From contig JASCIV010000194.1 in NCBI GenBank assembly GCA_030374735.1, positions 1 to 33,019 on the forward strand: a stretch of DNA of 33,019 nt. Direction: 5' to 3'. This DNA comes from Gracilaria caudata (lineage: Eukaryota; Rhodophyta; Florideophyceae; Gracilariales; Gracilariaceae). Below are positions 1-7,596 of this stretch, in pieces. The notes below the pieces were generated by a model. The model did no database searches. It was given only the letters and a program-made list of their open reading frames with translations, and was not told where the DNA came from. How positions within the stretch are numbered: position 1 is the first letter of the stretch; each line of letters opens with the position of its first letter. The position numbers were made by a program, and so were the translations under genes.

Positions 1-36
1 CCCCCCTAAGCTCCCGAAAATCATTTCTTTTTCCTC

Positions 37-891
37 ATGGACCTTCTAGACTTCAGTCTAGCGCCAAACACCGTTGGCGACGCCAACCAGCCATCCTCGT
101 CCACGCAACCACCTGTCATGCAGAATCTTCTCACCGCTAACCGCAACCTGCAGCAGCAACAGCAGCAGCAGCAGATGCCTTGGGCCGCCGCCGCTGACAT
201 TTCGTACTCGTGCAACCCCGCGCAGCAAGCACAGTCTTCGTCCGCACCGCAGGCCAGCGGCGCGCCTTCGTCGTCACAGGCGTCCGGCGTGCAGAAGCGT
301 CCGCACTCGCAACCGCTGCGCCCCGCGAGCTTCGTGCTCGATGAGGACCCTCCCATCGACCCGCATGTGGTGGGCCAGATGGGCGGTCTGGCGTTTGCCG
401 ACCACTGCAAGGAACGCGCGCGCGAACGCTTCAAGGAAATGAAGAAGAATGAACACATGGCTAACGGTGACTTTGACCGCATGAAGAGGCGCAAGAAGGG
501 CGATACGTCAATGACGCCCCGACAAAAGTACCTCAGGCGCTTAAGGATGAACCAGGATTCGGCTGCCGCCGCCAGACATGCACAAGAAGTGTATGTGCAT
601 GTGCTGGAGAAGCTTGTGAAGACTTCCGAAGACGAGAAGAAGGCCATCATGACCGAACTACATTCACTACGTCAAGAGAACTTTAGTTTGCATAACAGGG
701 TATCAGAGATGGAAACGGCTGTGGGCAGACAAGCACCGGAACCGTCGTTCATGGACCCGACCAGAAGGCCGTATGACCCTATTCAGGTTGCCAAGCTGGT
801 GGACATGCTCACCGCACCTCAAACGGTGTCGGCAGAAGCAGCTGATCCGGACTTTGCGCGTGAATGCATACAACCAGCACATGCGGTCTGA
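37..891 (+). CDS. bZIP transcription factor with polyglutamine tract
   Basis: This 284-residue protein is probably a nuclear DNA-binding regulator. Residues 161-184 form a basic region with the bZIP signature N-x7-R (N172, R180; local sequence NQDSAAAARHAQ). An amphipathic, Lys/Glu-rich helix at about 187-229 can serve as the dimerising zipper, although its leucine heptads are imperfect. A basic cluster at 148-155 (RMKRRKKG) could be a nuclear localisation signal. The N-terminal third is Ser/Gln/Pro-rich and apparently disordered, with eight glutamines at 39-46. The ATG at 37 is the first after an in-frame TAA at 7-9, so the start is likely correct unless an upstream exon lies outside the window. 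The bZIP call rests on motif recognition; target genes cannot be inferred. Confidence 0.8.
   Translation: MDLLDFSLAPNTVGDANQPSSSTQPPVMQNLLTANRNLQQQQQQQQMPWAAAADISYSCNPAQQAQSSSAPQASGAPSSSQASGVQKRPHSQPLRPASFVLDEDPPIDPHVVGQMGGLAFADHCKERARERFKEMKKNEHMANGDFDRMKRRKKGDTSMTPRQKYLRRLRMNQDSAAAARHAQEVYVHVLEKLVKTSEDEKKAIMTELHSLRQENFSLHNRVSEMETAVGRQAPEPSFMDPTRRPYDPIQVAKLVDMLTAPQTVSAEAADPDFARECIQPAHAV
151..174 (+). repeat. CAG/CAA repeat encoding polyglutamine
   Basis: Eight consecutive glutamine codons (seven CAG and one CAA) lie inside the bZIP gene. Such a tract can vary in length between strains. Confidence 0.9.
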
Positions 892-1526
892 GCGGTTTTG
901 GTAGTATGGACAGGGTGGTCGCTTTGTAAGTGCTGTTGTGCTAACTGCATAGTGTACGCCTGCTCGGTAAAAACAGCACCTGATACATTACATAAATTGC
1001 TTTTCCGCTCTTGTTGTACGAAGGTAATCCGTTTGTGTTCCGAGCGTTAAGTGTGTGGCGTGCGCGATGATCTTTGCGAGGCTTGTCGCGGCGCGACAGA
1101 CGCGGGGCGCTTTTCGGTTTTCGCACGCGTGAGCGCGGCTCGAGAGCGCGGCCGGCGTATGAGATCGGCGCGCCGCTGTGCTGACGTGCGCAAAATAGAT
1201 TTGCCAAATTTTCATTGCAAGCACCAACGGGCTTCGCATGCGTGGAATTTGGGGAGGTCAAACCTTTTGGCTTTATTTTTTCAGGGTGCGTTTACCTTCA
1301 CCTTGTTGAACGCACATGATTGGCGCGTTCGGGAGCGCAGCCTGCGAAGGCTGAGCGGGGGAGGGGGGGGGGGCTGTGACGGCTACTGCAATTTTGGCGC
1401 GAACGCAATGCCAAATTGCGATCCGCAAGGGGGGGCCCGACCCCGGGTGGCGCCGTTCAGATCGCTGCTCGCGTCGCCTTTTGACGGAAGTTATCGCTTC
1501 GTCCGCGTCTCCGTGCGCGCAACGCA
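892..1526. other. Intergenic region with a long G run upstream of the dCMP deaminase gene
   Basis: No convincing gene is seen here. The stretch holds the 3' flank of the bZIP gene and the presumed promoter of the deaminase gene. A G tract at 1357-1373 (five G, one A, eleven G) is a homopolymer with quadruplex potential, about 155 bp before the deaminase ATG. Reading frames across this stretch on both strands are GC-rich and unlike any family I know. Confidence 0.6.
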
Positions 1527-2552
1527 ATGCTCATTTACGTGTGCGGCCCGCACTGCGCCGGAAAGAAAACCCTCGCTCGCTTTCTTTCCCACACCCTTGG
1601 CTTTCGACTGGTCGACGCCGCTCATGTCTCACACGCGAACAAACCGCGCTCCGATTCGTGTGCGATACAACAGCTCGTGTCGTCGTGCTGGCGACAAGAT
1701 ATCATCGCCGTCATTGTCTCACGCCCGTCGCAAGACAATGCTCTCATGAACCTCTTGCAACGCCCCTGGGTGCTCATTGTTTACGTCGATGCTCCACTGC
1801 TCACGCGCTTTCACAGATTCCACCCGAAACTCTCGCATGCCGAGAAATGGTCCTCCTTTCTCTCCTTCACTGAGCGCGAGCAGTCGCTTGCCAACCTCCG
1901 TTATGACTCGCACTACCAGCTGTCCGCTCATCGCCACCGCGAGCACTCGCATGCCATCGACTTGCAGCAGCTCAACAAACTGGCACACATTCGAATCTTC
2001 AACGATTTTGATTCCGTTCAGCACTTTCATCAAGCTCTGCAACAAATCGATTTCACCGACATGCGTCGCTTGCGACCCACATGGGACACGTACTTCATGT
2101 CGCTGGCCCGTCTCACAGCTCAGAGAACAAACTGTATGAAACGGCGAGTGGGTTGCGTCATAGCCCGAGACCGAAGGGTAGTTGCTACTGGATACAACGG
2201 AACGCCGGCTGGCGTCACAAACTGTTTTGAAGGCGGATGTCCACGTTGCAATCAACAAAACGTGCGAGGAGTTGACCTCGACCTTTGTCTATGTCTTCAC
2301 GCTGAAGAAAATGCTATTATTGAAGCTGGCCGTCAACGTTGTCAAGACAGTACTCTTTACACAAGTGTATTTCCATGCATTCTGTGTTCGAAAAAGATAG
2401 TACAGGCAGGCGTTTCAAGAGTGGTCTTCGATTGCGAGTATGGGCCTGGTGACGCTTCTGAACGGCTGCTGAAGGCGGGAGGAGTGCTTATTGATAAAAT
2501 TGTCGCAGATGATGTGTGCGCTCGCGCTACAAGTCTGGCAAAACACGTATGA
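1527..2552 (+). CDS. DCD1: Deoxycytidylate (dCMP) deaminase with N-terminal P-loop domain
   Basis: This 341-residue enzyme should convert dCMP to dUMP, feeding thymidylate synthesis. The C-terminal deaminase domain (about 180-325) has the catalytic zinc motif HAE (H258, E260) with PCxxC (C284, C287). It also has a CMKRRVGC segment and a CPRC cysteine pair matching the second zinc site of eukaryotic dCMP deaminases. The N-terminus is a kinase-like P-loop domain (GPHCAGKKT, residues 7-15), followed by a VDAP-type strand. This kinase-like plus deaminase architecture is known from yeast Dcd1 and is absent from the short animal enzymes. Overall length is close to the yeast protein (about 310 residues). 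The gene ends 11 bp from the end of the convergent Yippee gene. Confidence 0.93.
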   Translation: MLIYVCGPHCAGKKTLARFLSHTLGFRLVDAAHVSHANKPRSDSCAIQQLVSSCWRQDIIAVIVSRPSQDNALMNLLQRPWVLIVYVDAPLLTRFHRFHPKLSHAEKWSSFLSFTEREQSLANLRYDSHYQLSAHRHREHSHAIDLQQLNKLAHIRIFNDFDSVQHFHQALQQIDFTDMRRLRPTWDTYFMSLARLTAQRTNCMKRRVGCVIARDRRVVATGYNGTPAGVTNCFEGGCPRCNQQNVRGVDLDLCLCLHAEENAIIEAGRQRCQDSTLYTSVFPCILCSKKIVQAGVSRVVFDCEYGPGDASERLLKAGGVLIDKIVADDVCARATSLAKHV

Positions 2553-2563
2553 AAAACTTGAGC

Positions 2564-2905
2564 CTAGTACCAGTCCCCTTTTCTTTGCAAGCGAATTTTC
2601 TCAAGAAGCACGCGACCTTCCTTGTACTTTTGGCTCTCTTCTTTTGCTTCCAAATACTTCCAGCCAAGAAGAACGGAGCATGCTTTGCATCTGAGATCGG
2701 CCACTTTGTGAATCCCAGAAATCAATTGTCGATGTTCAATTACTCCTTGGTACGTGTTGATGGCCTTCTCGAACAGAAACGCCGTGCCAAGACGTCCTTG
2801 GAAGCTCTTGGAAATAATGTGGCCCTCATCGGCAAGTTCAGCACCGCATGTGGAACAAGTGTAAATGCGAGCCGACGATAGAAACTGAAGAAACACCCTT
2901 CCCAT
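2564..2905 (-). CDS. Yippee-like zinc-binding protein
   Basis: At 113 residues this has the normal length of the Yippee family. It begins MGRVFLQFL and carries the two zinc-ligand pairs C17-STC-C20-type and C73-KAC-C76-type. Between them are family hallmarks such as the LISKSF-like segment, and at the end LGWKYLEAKEESQKYKEGR. Yippee proteins form a beta-tent fold related to Mis18 and cereblon. Their cellular roles (cell cycle, substrate-receptor functions) are incompletely defined, so no specific function is claimed. The gene is complete, intronless and tail-to-tail with the dCMP deaminase gene, so the two transcripts probably overlap at their 3' ends. Confidence 0.93.
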   Translation of the reverse strand: MGRVFLQFLSSARIYTCSTCGAELADEGHIISKSFQGRLGTAFLFEKAINTYQGVIEHRQLISGIHKVADLRCKACSVLLGWKYLEAKEESQKYKEGRVLLEKIRLQRKGDWY

Positions 2906-3796
2906 TTGGTGCTGTTGAAGAACAATTCTACACCACTTTCAAGTCCGCGCACAATGGTAATAGGCGACAGGTCGCGCGGCTCTGGTGTGGAGGCTCACAC
3001 TGCGGACTTAAAAAAGGTACGTTGCGAAGCCAATCACTGGGTGCACCGCTTTGACGGGCACAGATTTTGCGCTGAATTCCGCCGCCGTGTTATCGGACGA
3101 AAGAGTTTAGATTCGTACTGAATTGGCCGCGCCCTGAGTTGTTAGAACGAAAATACGCAACCATAGAAAATGGTTATGTGCGAAGGGCAGCGGCAAAAGA
3201 AACACAAAAACGGCGGGAGGGGCGACGCGAATTGCATGCGACGCAATTGTAACGGGGCGAACGGGGCAAGGTGACAAACTGAAGAAATGGGCCCGCCTTT
3301 CTGGCAAGCGAACCAGCTGTGTGTGTCGCGTCACTCGCCGTTGATGAGCTGACAAACGCCATGCTCGAGATGCAAGTCAAGATATAAACGTCGGCTGAGG
3401 CATGGACTGATTGGTTCAAGTTGTCAGCGGCTTTTTGAACATCATGTTGTATTTGTGTTTGGGCATGAAAATCAGGTGCGCCGCATTGCTCGCAAGCATT
3501 GGAGCGCCGCTTAAACGCATGATCACTTTACAATAATATAAGAAACTGCCCATTTTTGTCATAAACTTCAAGCTCGTCACACGAATACTCTTCAGATGAA
3601 GACCTCTCACTTTGCAGTTACGACGGTACCCGTACCGTAAGCAAATTCCGTGATGTGTCTATTCGACATGTCCATCTTTCAAAGCAGTTGTATAGACTGA
3701 AACAATTACTCATGAAGTAATGCTTCCCGAAAGAAAGTGTTTGCCGTCCACCGTACTTGACAACGCATCGGAAGGGTGTCCACAAGATTGAAATCT
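2906..3796. other. Intergenic region between Yippee and the S13 gene
   Basis: About 890 bp with only short, unrecognisable reading frames. It must contain the Yippee promoter (near 2906) and the 3' end of the S13 transcript (near 3796). An imperfect inverted repeat lies at about 3625-3640 (ACGGTAC, two bases, GTACCGT). I see no gene in it. Confidence 0.6.
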
Positions 3797-4153
3797 TCAA
3801 GTGGATGGAGGGAATCTTTTCTTCTGTGTTTTCGCGTTGCTGTGCGTACGTTGCCCCCGCACCGGAAGCCGTTGCAAATGTCTGGAACCACGGTACGATC
3901 TGATTCGAATCAACCTCTGAATGTTGGCTTTCGTTGTCGCGCGAAGATCGTTTTCAACCACATATCGCTGTTCAACTAGCGCATACAGTTGACTGAGATG
4001 ATACGGTCGTAGTTCGGAGGCATTTGCATTCGGTGTGGCGCCGATTGCGAAACAAAGCGCTCGCGCGCGAGCGTATCCTATTCCGTAGATCTCCGTTAGC
4101 GCGATCCATGCCTTCTTGGCTTCGGGGAGGTTCGTGTTTAAGAAACGAGGCAT
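3797..4153 (-). CDS. Ribosomal protein uS13 (S13 family), probably mitochondrial
   Basis: The 118-residue protein is uS13 of a bacterial-type small ribosomal subunit. It starts MPRFLNTNLPEAKKAWIALT and continues with YGIGYARA, the helix-two-turn-helix region of S13. The C-terminus has the RSYRGSRHLQRLPVRGQRT segment that contacts the subunit head and tRNA. The TNLPE-KK-WIALT N-terminus resembles mitochondrial S13, which favours the mitochondrion over the plastid; this is an inference. No targeting presequence precedes the conserved start: an in-frame TAG lies immediately upstream of the ATG. Import must therefore use internal information, or an upstream exon is missed. It is transcribed divergently from PEN-2. 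Confidence 0.88.
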   Translation of the reverse strand: MPRFLNTNLPEAKKAWIALTEIYGIGYARARALCFAIGATPNANASELRPYHLSQLYALVEQRYVVENDLRATTKANIQRLIRIRSYRGSRHLQRLPVRGQRTHSNAKTQKKRFPPST

Positions 4154-4781
4154 CTAGGCTCTGGATTCTGTGAGAGCAACTTGCGCGTTTACATGCACCA
4201 GTGGTGATTTCCCTAGCCTTTCCTCACACGGTTGCAAAAACAAATATTGACGTGAAGTTACGGGCCCTGCCAGTGTACGCTGCACGACACAGACACAGAA
4301 CGCTGCTTCCGATGGAACTGCCCTTATATGATGCGCTTTTGCGCGTGTCCCTGCTCGCTCCTGATTCGACGTCGGTTCCTCGGTGAAAAGAGGCGTACAA
4401 GTGAAGGGTAGAACGCTACCGTCGTAGCTTGCATGAACTGGCAGCTGCTGGTGAACTCTTGCGCGTTTCGGAGAAACCGGACGCAAAGATCATGATCCTT
4501 TTGCAATCGTCGGTAGAACAAATAAACGTCGAACAAGTGTATCTTTTTTCAAATCTCAGGATCAAAGTGCGCTCACCTCGTAGTCTGGGTGCCAGACTGC
4601 CTGTCTCTCAGGCGATCATCGCCTGAGAGGCTATGAGGATCACCGAGTGCGGCGACTCGGTCACTCAAGGCACAGGTGTCTAATTCAATTGGATGCAGGC
4701 TGGAGCGCGCGTTAAAGAGCAGTTCTGCGTTTCTCGGCTCGTTGGCCAAGTAAAGATAGGCATAAACTTTCGTTGGAAGTC
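4154..4781. promoter_or_regulatory. Divergent intergenic region between S13 (-) and PEN-2 (+)
   Basis: This 628-bp region should contain the promoters of both flanking genes. No protein-coding gene is recognisable. Its most notable content is the cluster of three stem-loops listed separately. Confidence 0.5.
4582..4661. repeat. Cluster of three perfect stem-loops
   Basis: Three perfect inverted repeats follow one another within 80 nt. The first has 7-bp arms at 4582-4588 and 4592-4598 with a 3-nt loop. The second has 12-bp arms at 4605-4616 and 4618-4629 around a single C. The third has 7-bp arms at 4642-4648 and 4655-4661 with a 6-nt loop. They lie 120-200 bp before the PEN-2 ATG, in intergenic DNA. 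They could be a structured non-coding RNA, a 5' UTR structure or factor-binding sites; the sequence does not decide. Confidence 0.75.
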
Positions 4782-5321
4782 ATGCCGGAACCACAATCTG
4801 CCCACAGGGAAGCTTCCCAGTCTGTATTCCAAAATGTGACAAGCCCCTGGATGCAAAGCGCAAATGTTGAACAGCTTGTTGAAGAACCAGAAGAATTCCC
4901 CTTGGAGGACTACAAGGACCAAATATTTGAGCTTGACGAAAGCGTAGAAGTAAAGGACGCGCGTAAAGAAGAAGCACGTGATGCCGAGCGAGAACGACAA
5001 ATCGAGCTTGAAAAAGAACAAGACCTTGTTTTGGACAAATTAGAGGACGAGAGTTTTAAACTGTGTCGCATGTATTTTGTGGTGGGTTGTTTTGGCTTGC
5101 CGCTGTTACTGTTTGTGAACGTCATTCACTTCGCAGAGGAATTCAGCTCCGAAACCGGCTCCTTCCGCATACGAAAGTACTTGTGGCTTTCGCTAATCGT
5201 GGCTTTACTGGAAACGTTTCTGTGGATACTGTGGTTCACTGTGTTTCACATCGTGAATGACGGCACATTCGACACGCTCAGCATCTACTACTCGAATCTA
5301 ACCGTTGGGTATCTCGTATGA
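4782..5321 (+). CDS. PEN-2-like gamma-secretase subunit with acidic N-terminal extension
   Basis: PEN-2 is the small membrane subunit needed for presenilin maturation in the gamma-secretase intramembrane protease. Residues 92-179 match the family: KLCRMYF-type entry, then a hydrophobic GLPLLLFVNVIHFAEEF segment, then RIRKYLWLSLIVALLETFLW and a TVFHIV helix, ending in a short hydrophilic tail. Two hydrophobic segments lie at about 98-118 and 133-158. PEN-2 is usually about 100 residues. Here the first 91 residues are an added hydrophilic domain with an acidic, coiled-coil-prone stretch at 50-90. I chose the ATG at 4782, giving 179 residues; the open frame continues only a few codons upstream without another ATG. 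Confidence 0.8.
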   Translation: MPEPQSAHREASQSVFQNVTSPWMQSANVEQLVEEPEEFPLEDYKDQIFELDESVEVKDARKEEARDAERERQIELEKEQDLVLDKLEDESFKLCRMYFVVGCFGLPLLLFVNVIHFAEEFSSETGSFRIRKYLWLSLIVALLETFLWILWFTVFHIVNDGTFDTLSIYYSNLTVGYLV

Positions 5322-5765
5322 AAGCGTTGTTACGTTTGTTTCTTCTATTTCTGTACATACTGCTAAATGCTTGAGAGAAGGTTGCATTCGTATTTCGCAA
5401 CTGAGGAGAATGTCTGCACCACCCGATGTTACGCTACGTGTTTGCACAGTCTCATGTCTGTTCGACGCTCCAAATCCTCATTTTCGCAACTTCAAAACAG
5501 ATGGACCGAAGAGCACATTCCATCGTGTTCCTGTGAATAGCAATTCATCATCCATTTGGCAATCAAGACTGCAACTGACTGTCCACGCAATGATTTCATG
5601 CTTTTTGGCTCACCACACACATCTCTGCTGCGTTAATAAAGATATCGAGCTTTCAGAGCAAACGAATTTATATCCAAGCCAATTAAACGTTCTTTGGAAA
5701 TCTATGCAAAGTGAGCTATTCATCGTCCTGTACAAATGTTTGCGGTACAATCAAAACTTTCGTCT
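5322..5765. other. Convergent 3' flank between PEN-2 and the NCBP3-like gene
   Basis: A 444-bp stretch between two convergent genes. A long plus-strand open frame crosses it and runs into the antisense of the next gene, but it lacks a good start and resembles nothing known. It is best read as 3' UTR sequence of the two genes. Confidence 0.6.
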
Positions 5766-7031
5766 CTATGAACCCAAGGCGCGATCCAAATCCATCTTGG
5801 TCACCTTCTTCGTCTGAGCCTTTAGAATGGCCATCTTCCGGTCTTGGTGGACACTTAACGATGGTCCCCTTCGACTCTGTCGCTGTGCAGCAGCCGTGGC
5901 ATCTGAATCGCTCTTTCGTCTCTGTCGGCGTCCATGCACAGCGTCATTGTTACGTCGATTTGAACTGAGTCTCTTTTTGTGATTGACGCTGCGGCTCCAC
6001 TTACTCCTCGGATTTGGCATCTCTGGACGCTTATCCTTTTCCGTGGCCTGTCGAATCCAAATGGGAATGAGCTTGTCACCCTTTTCAAAAGGCTTTCCAC
6101 TGCGCCATGTCATTTCTTCGGCAAGTGTACCTTCGCCAGCAACAGGCATGCTGAAACCAGCACCTTCGCCATCATCCATTTTATCTTCTGGAGCGTCATC
6201 AACCACGTCATCCATGCCAACACTTTTCCCGTGCTCAGTTAAACCGCGCAACGCTCTTCGCATGGTATGCTCGTCCTCAAAAGCAATGTTACAGCTGGAA
6301 TCATTGAGCCATTCACACCAAGACGGTCCGTATTCCTGGAAATGCCTTAAAACTTCTGCAGTACCAAGCAAGTCAACCCCAAACACATGCAGCACCTCCG
6401 GACGAGCAACCTCACCGACAGCCACGTCTCGTCGACGCTCAAGCGCATCATTGCACACACGCGCTTGTCCGACAAGCTCGCGCGCCTGACCGCCGAAGCG
6501 CTGAGCACGCGCATCACGTGCAGCCTGCTCAGCATCAACAGGGTACTGATCTCCAAAGCGTTTCGCACGCATCTCTCGTCTGTCCTTCTGGTCAGGCGCT
6601 TGCGGATCGAATCCGGAAGTAAATCCCTGGCGTGCGTGCGCGCGACGTGCACCAAGCACGTCGAGCTCGGTAGCGCGCTTCTTGAGGTCTGTGGCACCGA
6701 AACGTGCAGCTCTCACGGCAAATTTGTGCGAGGTTTGATCCAATTTGTGGTGCAAACGGGAGAGGGCTGTTGGGGCTGGCGCCAGGTCGAAGGTGATAGG
6801 GTCTATGACGGAGGAGGTCATGGGTTCGTTGACGGCAGAGGGAATGTCTGCGGCTTGATGCGGCTCCGGCACGGGGTGGAGTTCGGTGGTGGCCGATGGA
6901 ACATCTGCGGCTGGATGCAGGTCTTCTTTGAGCTCTTGCCTGGGCTCTTGCTTGGGCTCTGGCCTGGGCTCGGGCTTGGGCTCGGGCTTGGGTGCTTCCA
7001 GGGGTTGAGTTGAGGAGGCACCTTGCGCCAT
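5766..7031 (-). CDS. NCBP3-like RNA-binding protein with three RAxRFG motifs
   Basis: The 421-residue protein has an RRM-like domain at about 213-265. Its EWLNDSSCNIAF segment (240-251) closely resembles the EWLDDSSCNVVW signature of nuclear cap-binding subunit 3. Downstream, KLIPIWIRQATEKDKRP (about 322-338) matches the second conserved NCBP3 block. NCBP3 binds capped mRNA and works in mRNA export. Before the RRM are three copies of RA[AKQ]RFG, at 107-112, 155-160 and 175-180. This motif resembles the repeats in the export factors Tho1/SARNP/MOS11 that bind the helicase UAP56. The N-terminus has Pro-Glu-Lys/Arg repeats (about 15-35); the C-terminus is basic. The ATG at 7031 starts the open frame. 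NCBP3 identity is fairly firm; helicase binding is inferred. Confidence 0.72.
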   Translation of the reverse strand: MAQGASSTQPLEAPKPEPKPEPRPEPKQEPRQELKEDLHPAADVPSATTELHPVPEPHQAADIPSAVNEPMTSSVIDPITFDLAPAPTALSRLHHKLDQTSHKFAVRAARFGATDLKKRATELDVLGARRAHARQGFTSGFDPQAPDQKDRREMRAKRFGDQYPVDAEQAARDARAQRFGGQARELVGQARVCNDALERRRDVAVGEVARPEVLHVFGVDLLGTAEVLRHFQEYGPSWCEWLNDSSCNIAFEDEHTMRRALRGLTEHGKSVGMDDVVDDAPEDKMDDGEGAGFSMPVAGEGTLAEEMTWRSGKPFEKGDKLIPIWIRQATEKDKRPEMPNPRSKWSRSVNHKKRLSSNRRNNDAVHGRRQRRKSDSDATAAAQRQSRRGPSLSVHQDRKMAILKAQTKKVTKMDLDRALGS

Positions 7032-7460
7032 TTCAAGGGAGACTCCGGCTAGAAAACCAACGGTACTAGGATAAGGCGTTCAGGTTCACGAATGGCGAGA
7101 GTGTAGCACCTGTGCTTCGAGAGGTACGTCGATATAAGAGTGAAGGGTTAGCAATCTAACCAGCACTAGCCACCTAGCGTCGCACAAATGTAACTTCGTG
7201 CTTCCTTTATGACGAGCCCCGTTTTAGCGTTGCGCGGAACCGGACGCCGACCATGCGCTTTGATGAGCATACGTTCATGGAATGGTCTTGCCGCATGTGC
7301 TGGTGCCTTACACGTGAGCATTGTGTGCAACGAGAACACATATTTTCAAAATTAATTATGAATTCTTGAACACACAATAACACAACCATGGAAGGCTTCC
7401 AGCTCAGTTGTCCAATACAAGGCTAAATACAAAAAAATTGATCCCCAAGCTCAACGGAGT
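7032..7460. other. Non-coding region upstream of the permuted tRNA gene
   Basis: Contains the promoter side of the NCBP3-like gene (near 7032) and the 5' flank of the tRNA gene. An A/T-rich stretch at about 7421-7441 (CTAAATACAAAAAAATTG) could act as an upstream pol III element; this is an inference. No coding potential is seen. Confidence 0.5.
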
Positions 7461-7471
7461 TTCGCGCGCAA
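7461..7471 (+). other. Permuted tRNA leader strand of the bulge-helix-bulge
   Basis: This precursor leader pairs with the trailer and the end of the 5' half. TTCGC (7461-7465) pairs with GCGAA (7564-7568), and GCGC (7466-7469) pairs with GCGC (7557-7560). The expected endonuclease cut is after 7471, the second base of the AAC bulge. Its counterpart on the other strand is after 7562, the second base of the TAA bulge. Confidence 0.85.
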
Positions 7472-7562
7472 CGTTCAGGTCGTAGTATACTCTGTATGCG
7501 TGAGTTCGAATCTCACCGCTGTCATAGGATAAGGCAGCGTGGCCGAGTGGTCTAAGGCGCTA
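7472..7562 (+). tRNA. Permuted tRNA-Leu(CAG) gene: 3' half upstream of 5' half
   Basis: The 3' half is 7472-7524, an 8-nt intervening sequence is 7525-7532, and the 5' half is 7533-7562. Joining 7562 to 7472 yields an 83-nt tRNA. The acceptor stem pairs 7533-7539 with 7517-7523 (7 bp, one G-U), with discriminator A7524. The D stem is 7542-7544 with 7556-7558. The anticodon stem CTACG/CGTAG is formed across the junction, with loop TTCAGGT and anticodon CAG at 7476-7478. The long variable arm pairs 7486-7490 with 7494-7498. The T stem is 7500-7504 with 7512-7516, with loop TTCGAAT. The CAG anticodon, A73 and long arm all indicate leucine. CCA is not encoded. Flanking sequences form a bulge-helix-bulge: 7461-7465 pairs with 7564-7568, and 7466-7469 pairs with 7557-7560. 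The bulges are AAC (7470-7472) and TAA (7561-7563). Confidence 0.93.
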
Positions 7563-7589
7563 AGCGAAGCATGCTCCATTTCATTTTGC

Positions 7590-7596
7590 TTTTTTT
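7590..7596 (+). terminator. Probable RNA polymerase III terminator (T7)
   Basis: A run of seven T begins 27 nt after the end of the tRNA 5' half, where a pol III terminator for the permuted precursor would be expected. Confidence 0.7.

Noticed and set aside
1051..1749. 232-codon plus-strand open frame overlapping the start of the dCMP deaminase gene
   Set aside because: It overlaps a clearly identified gene in another frame, is GC-driven and resembles no protein.
3905..3916. TTCGAAT within an inverted sequence resembling a T-loop
   Set aside because: It lies in the S13 coding region, has no acceptor or D arm nearby and the flanking stem does not pair as a T arm.
4022..4075. Palindromic CGCTCGCGCGCGAGCG in the S13 gene
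   Set aside because: It encodes the conserved YARARA segment; an 8-bp arm in GC-rich coding sequence is close to chance.
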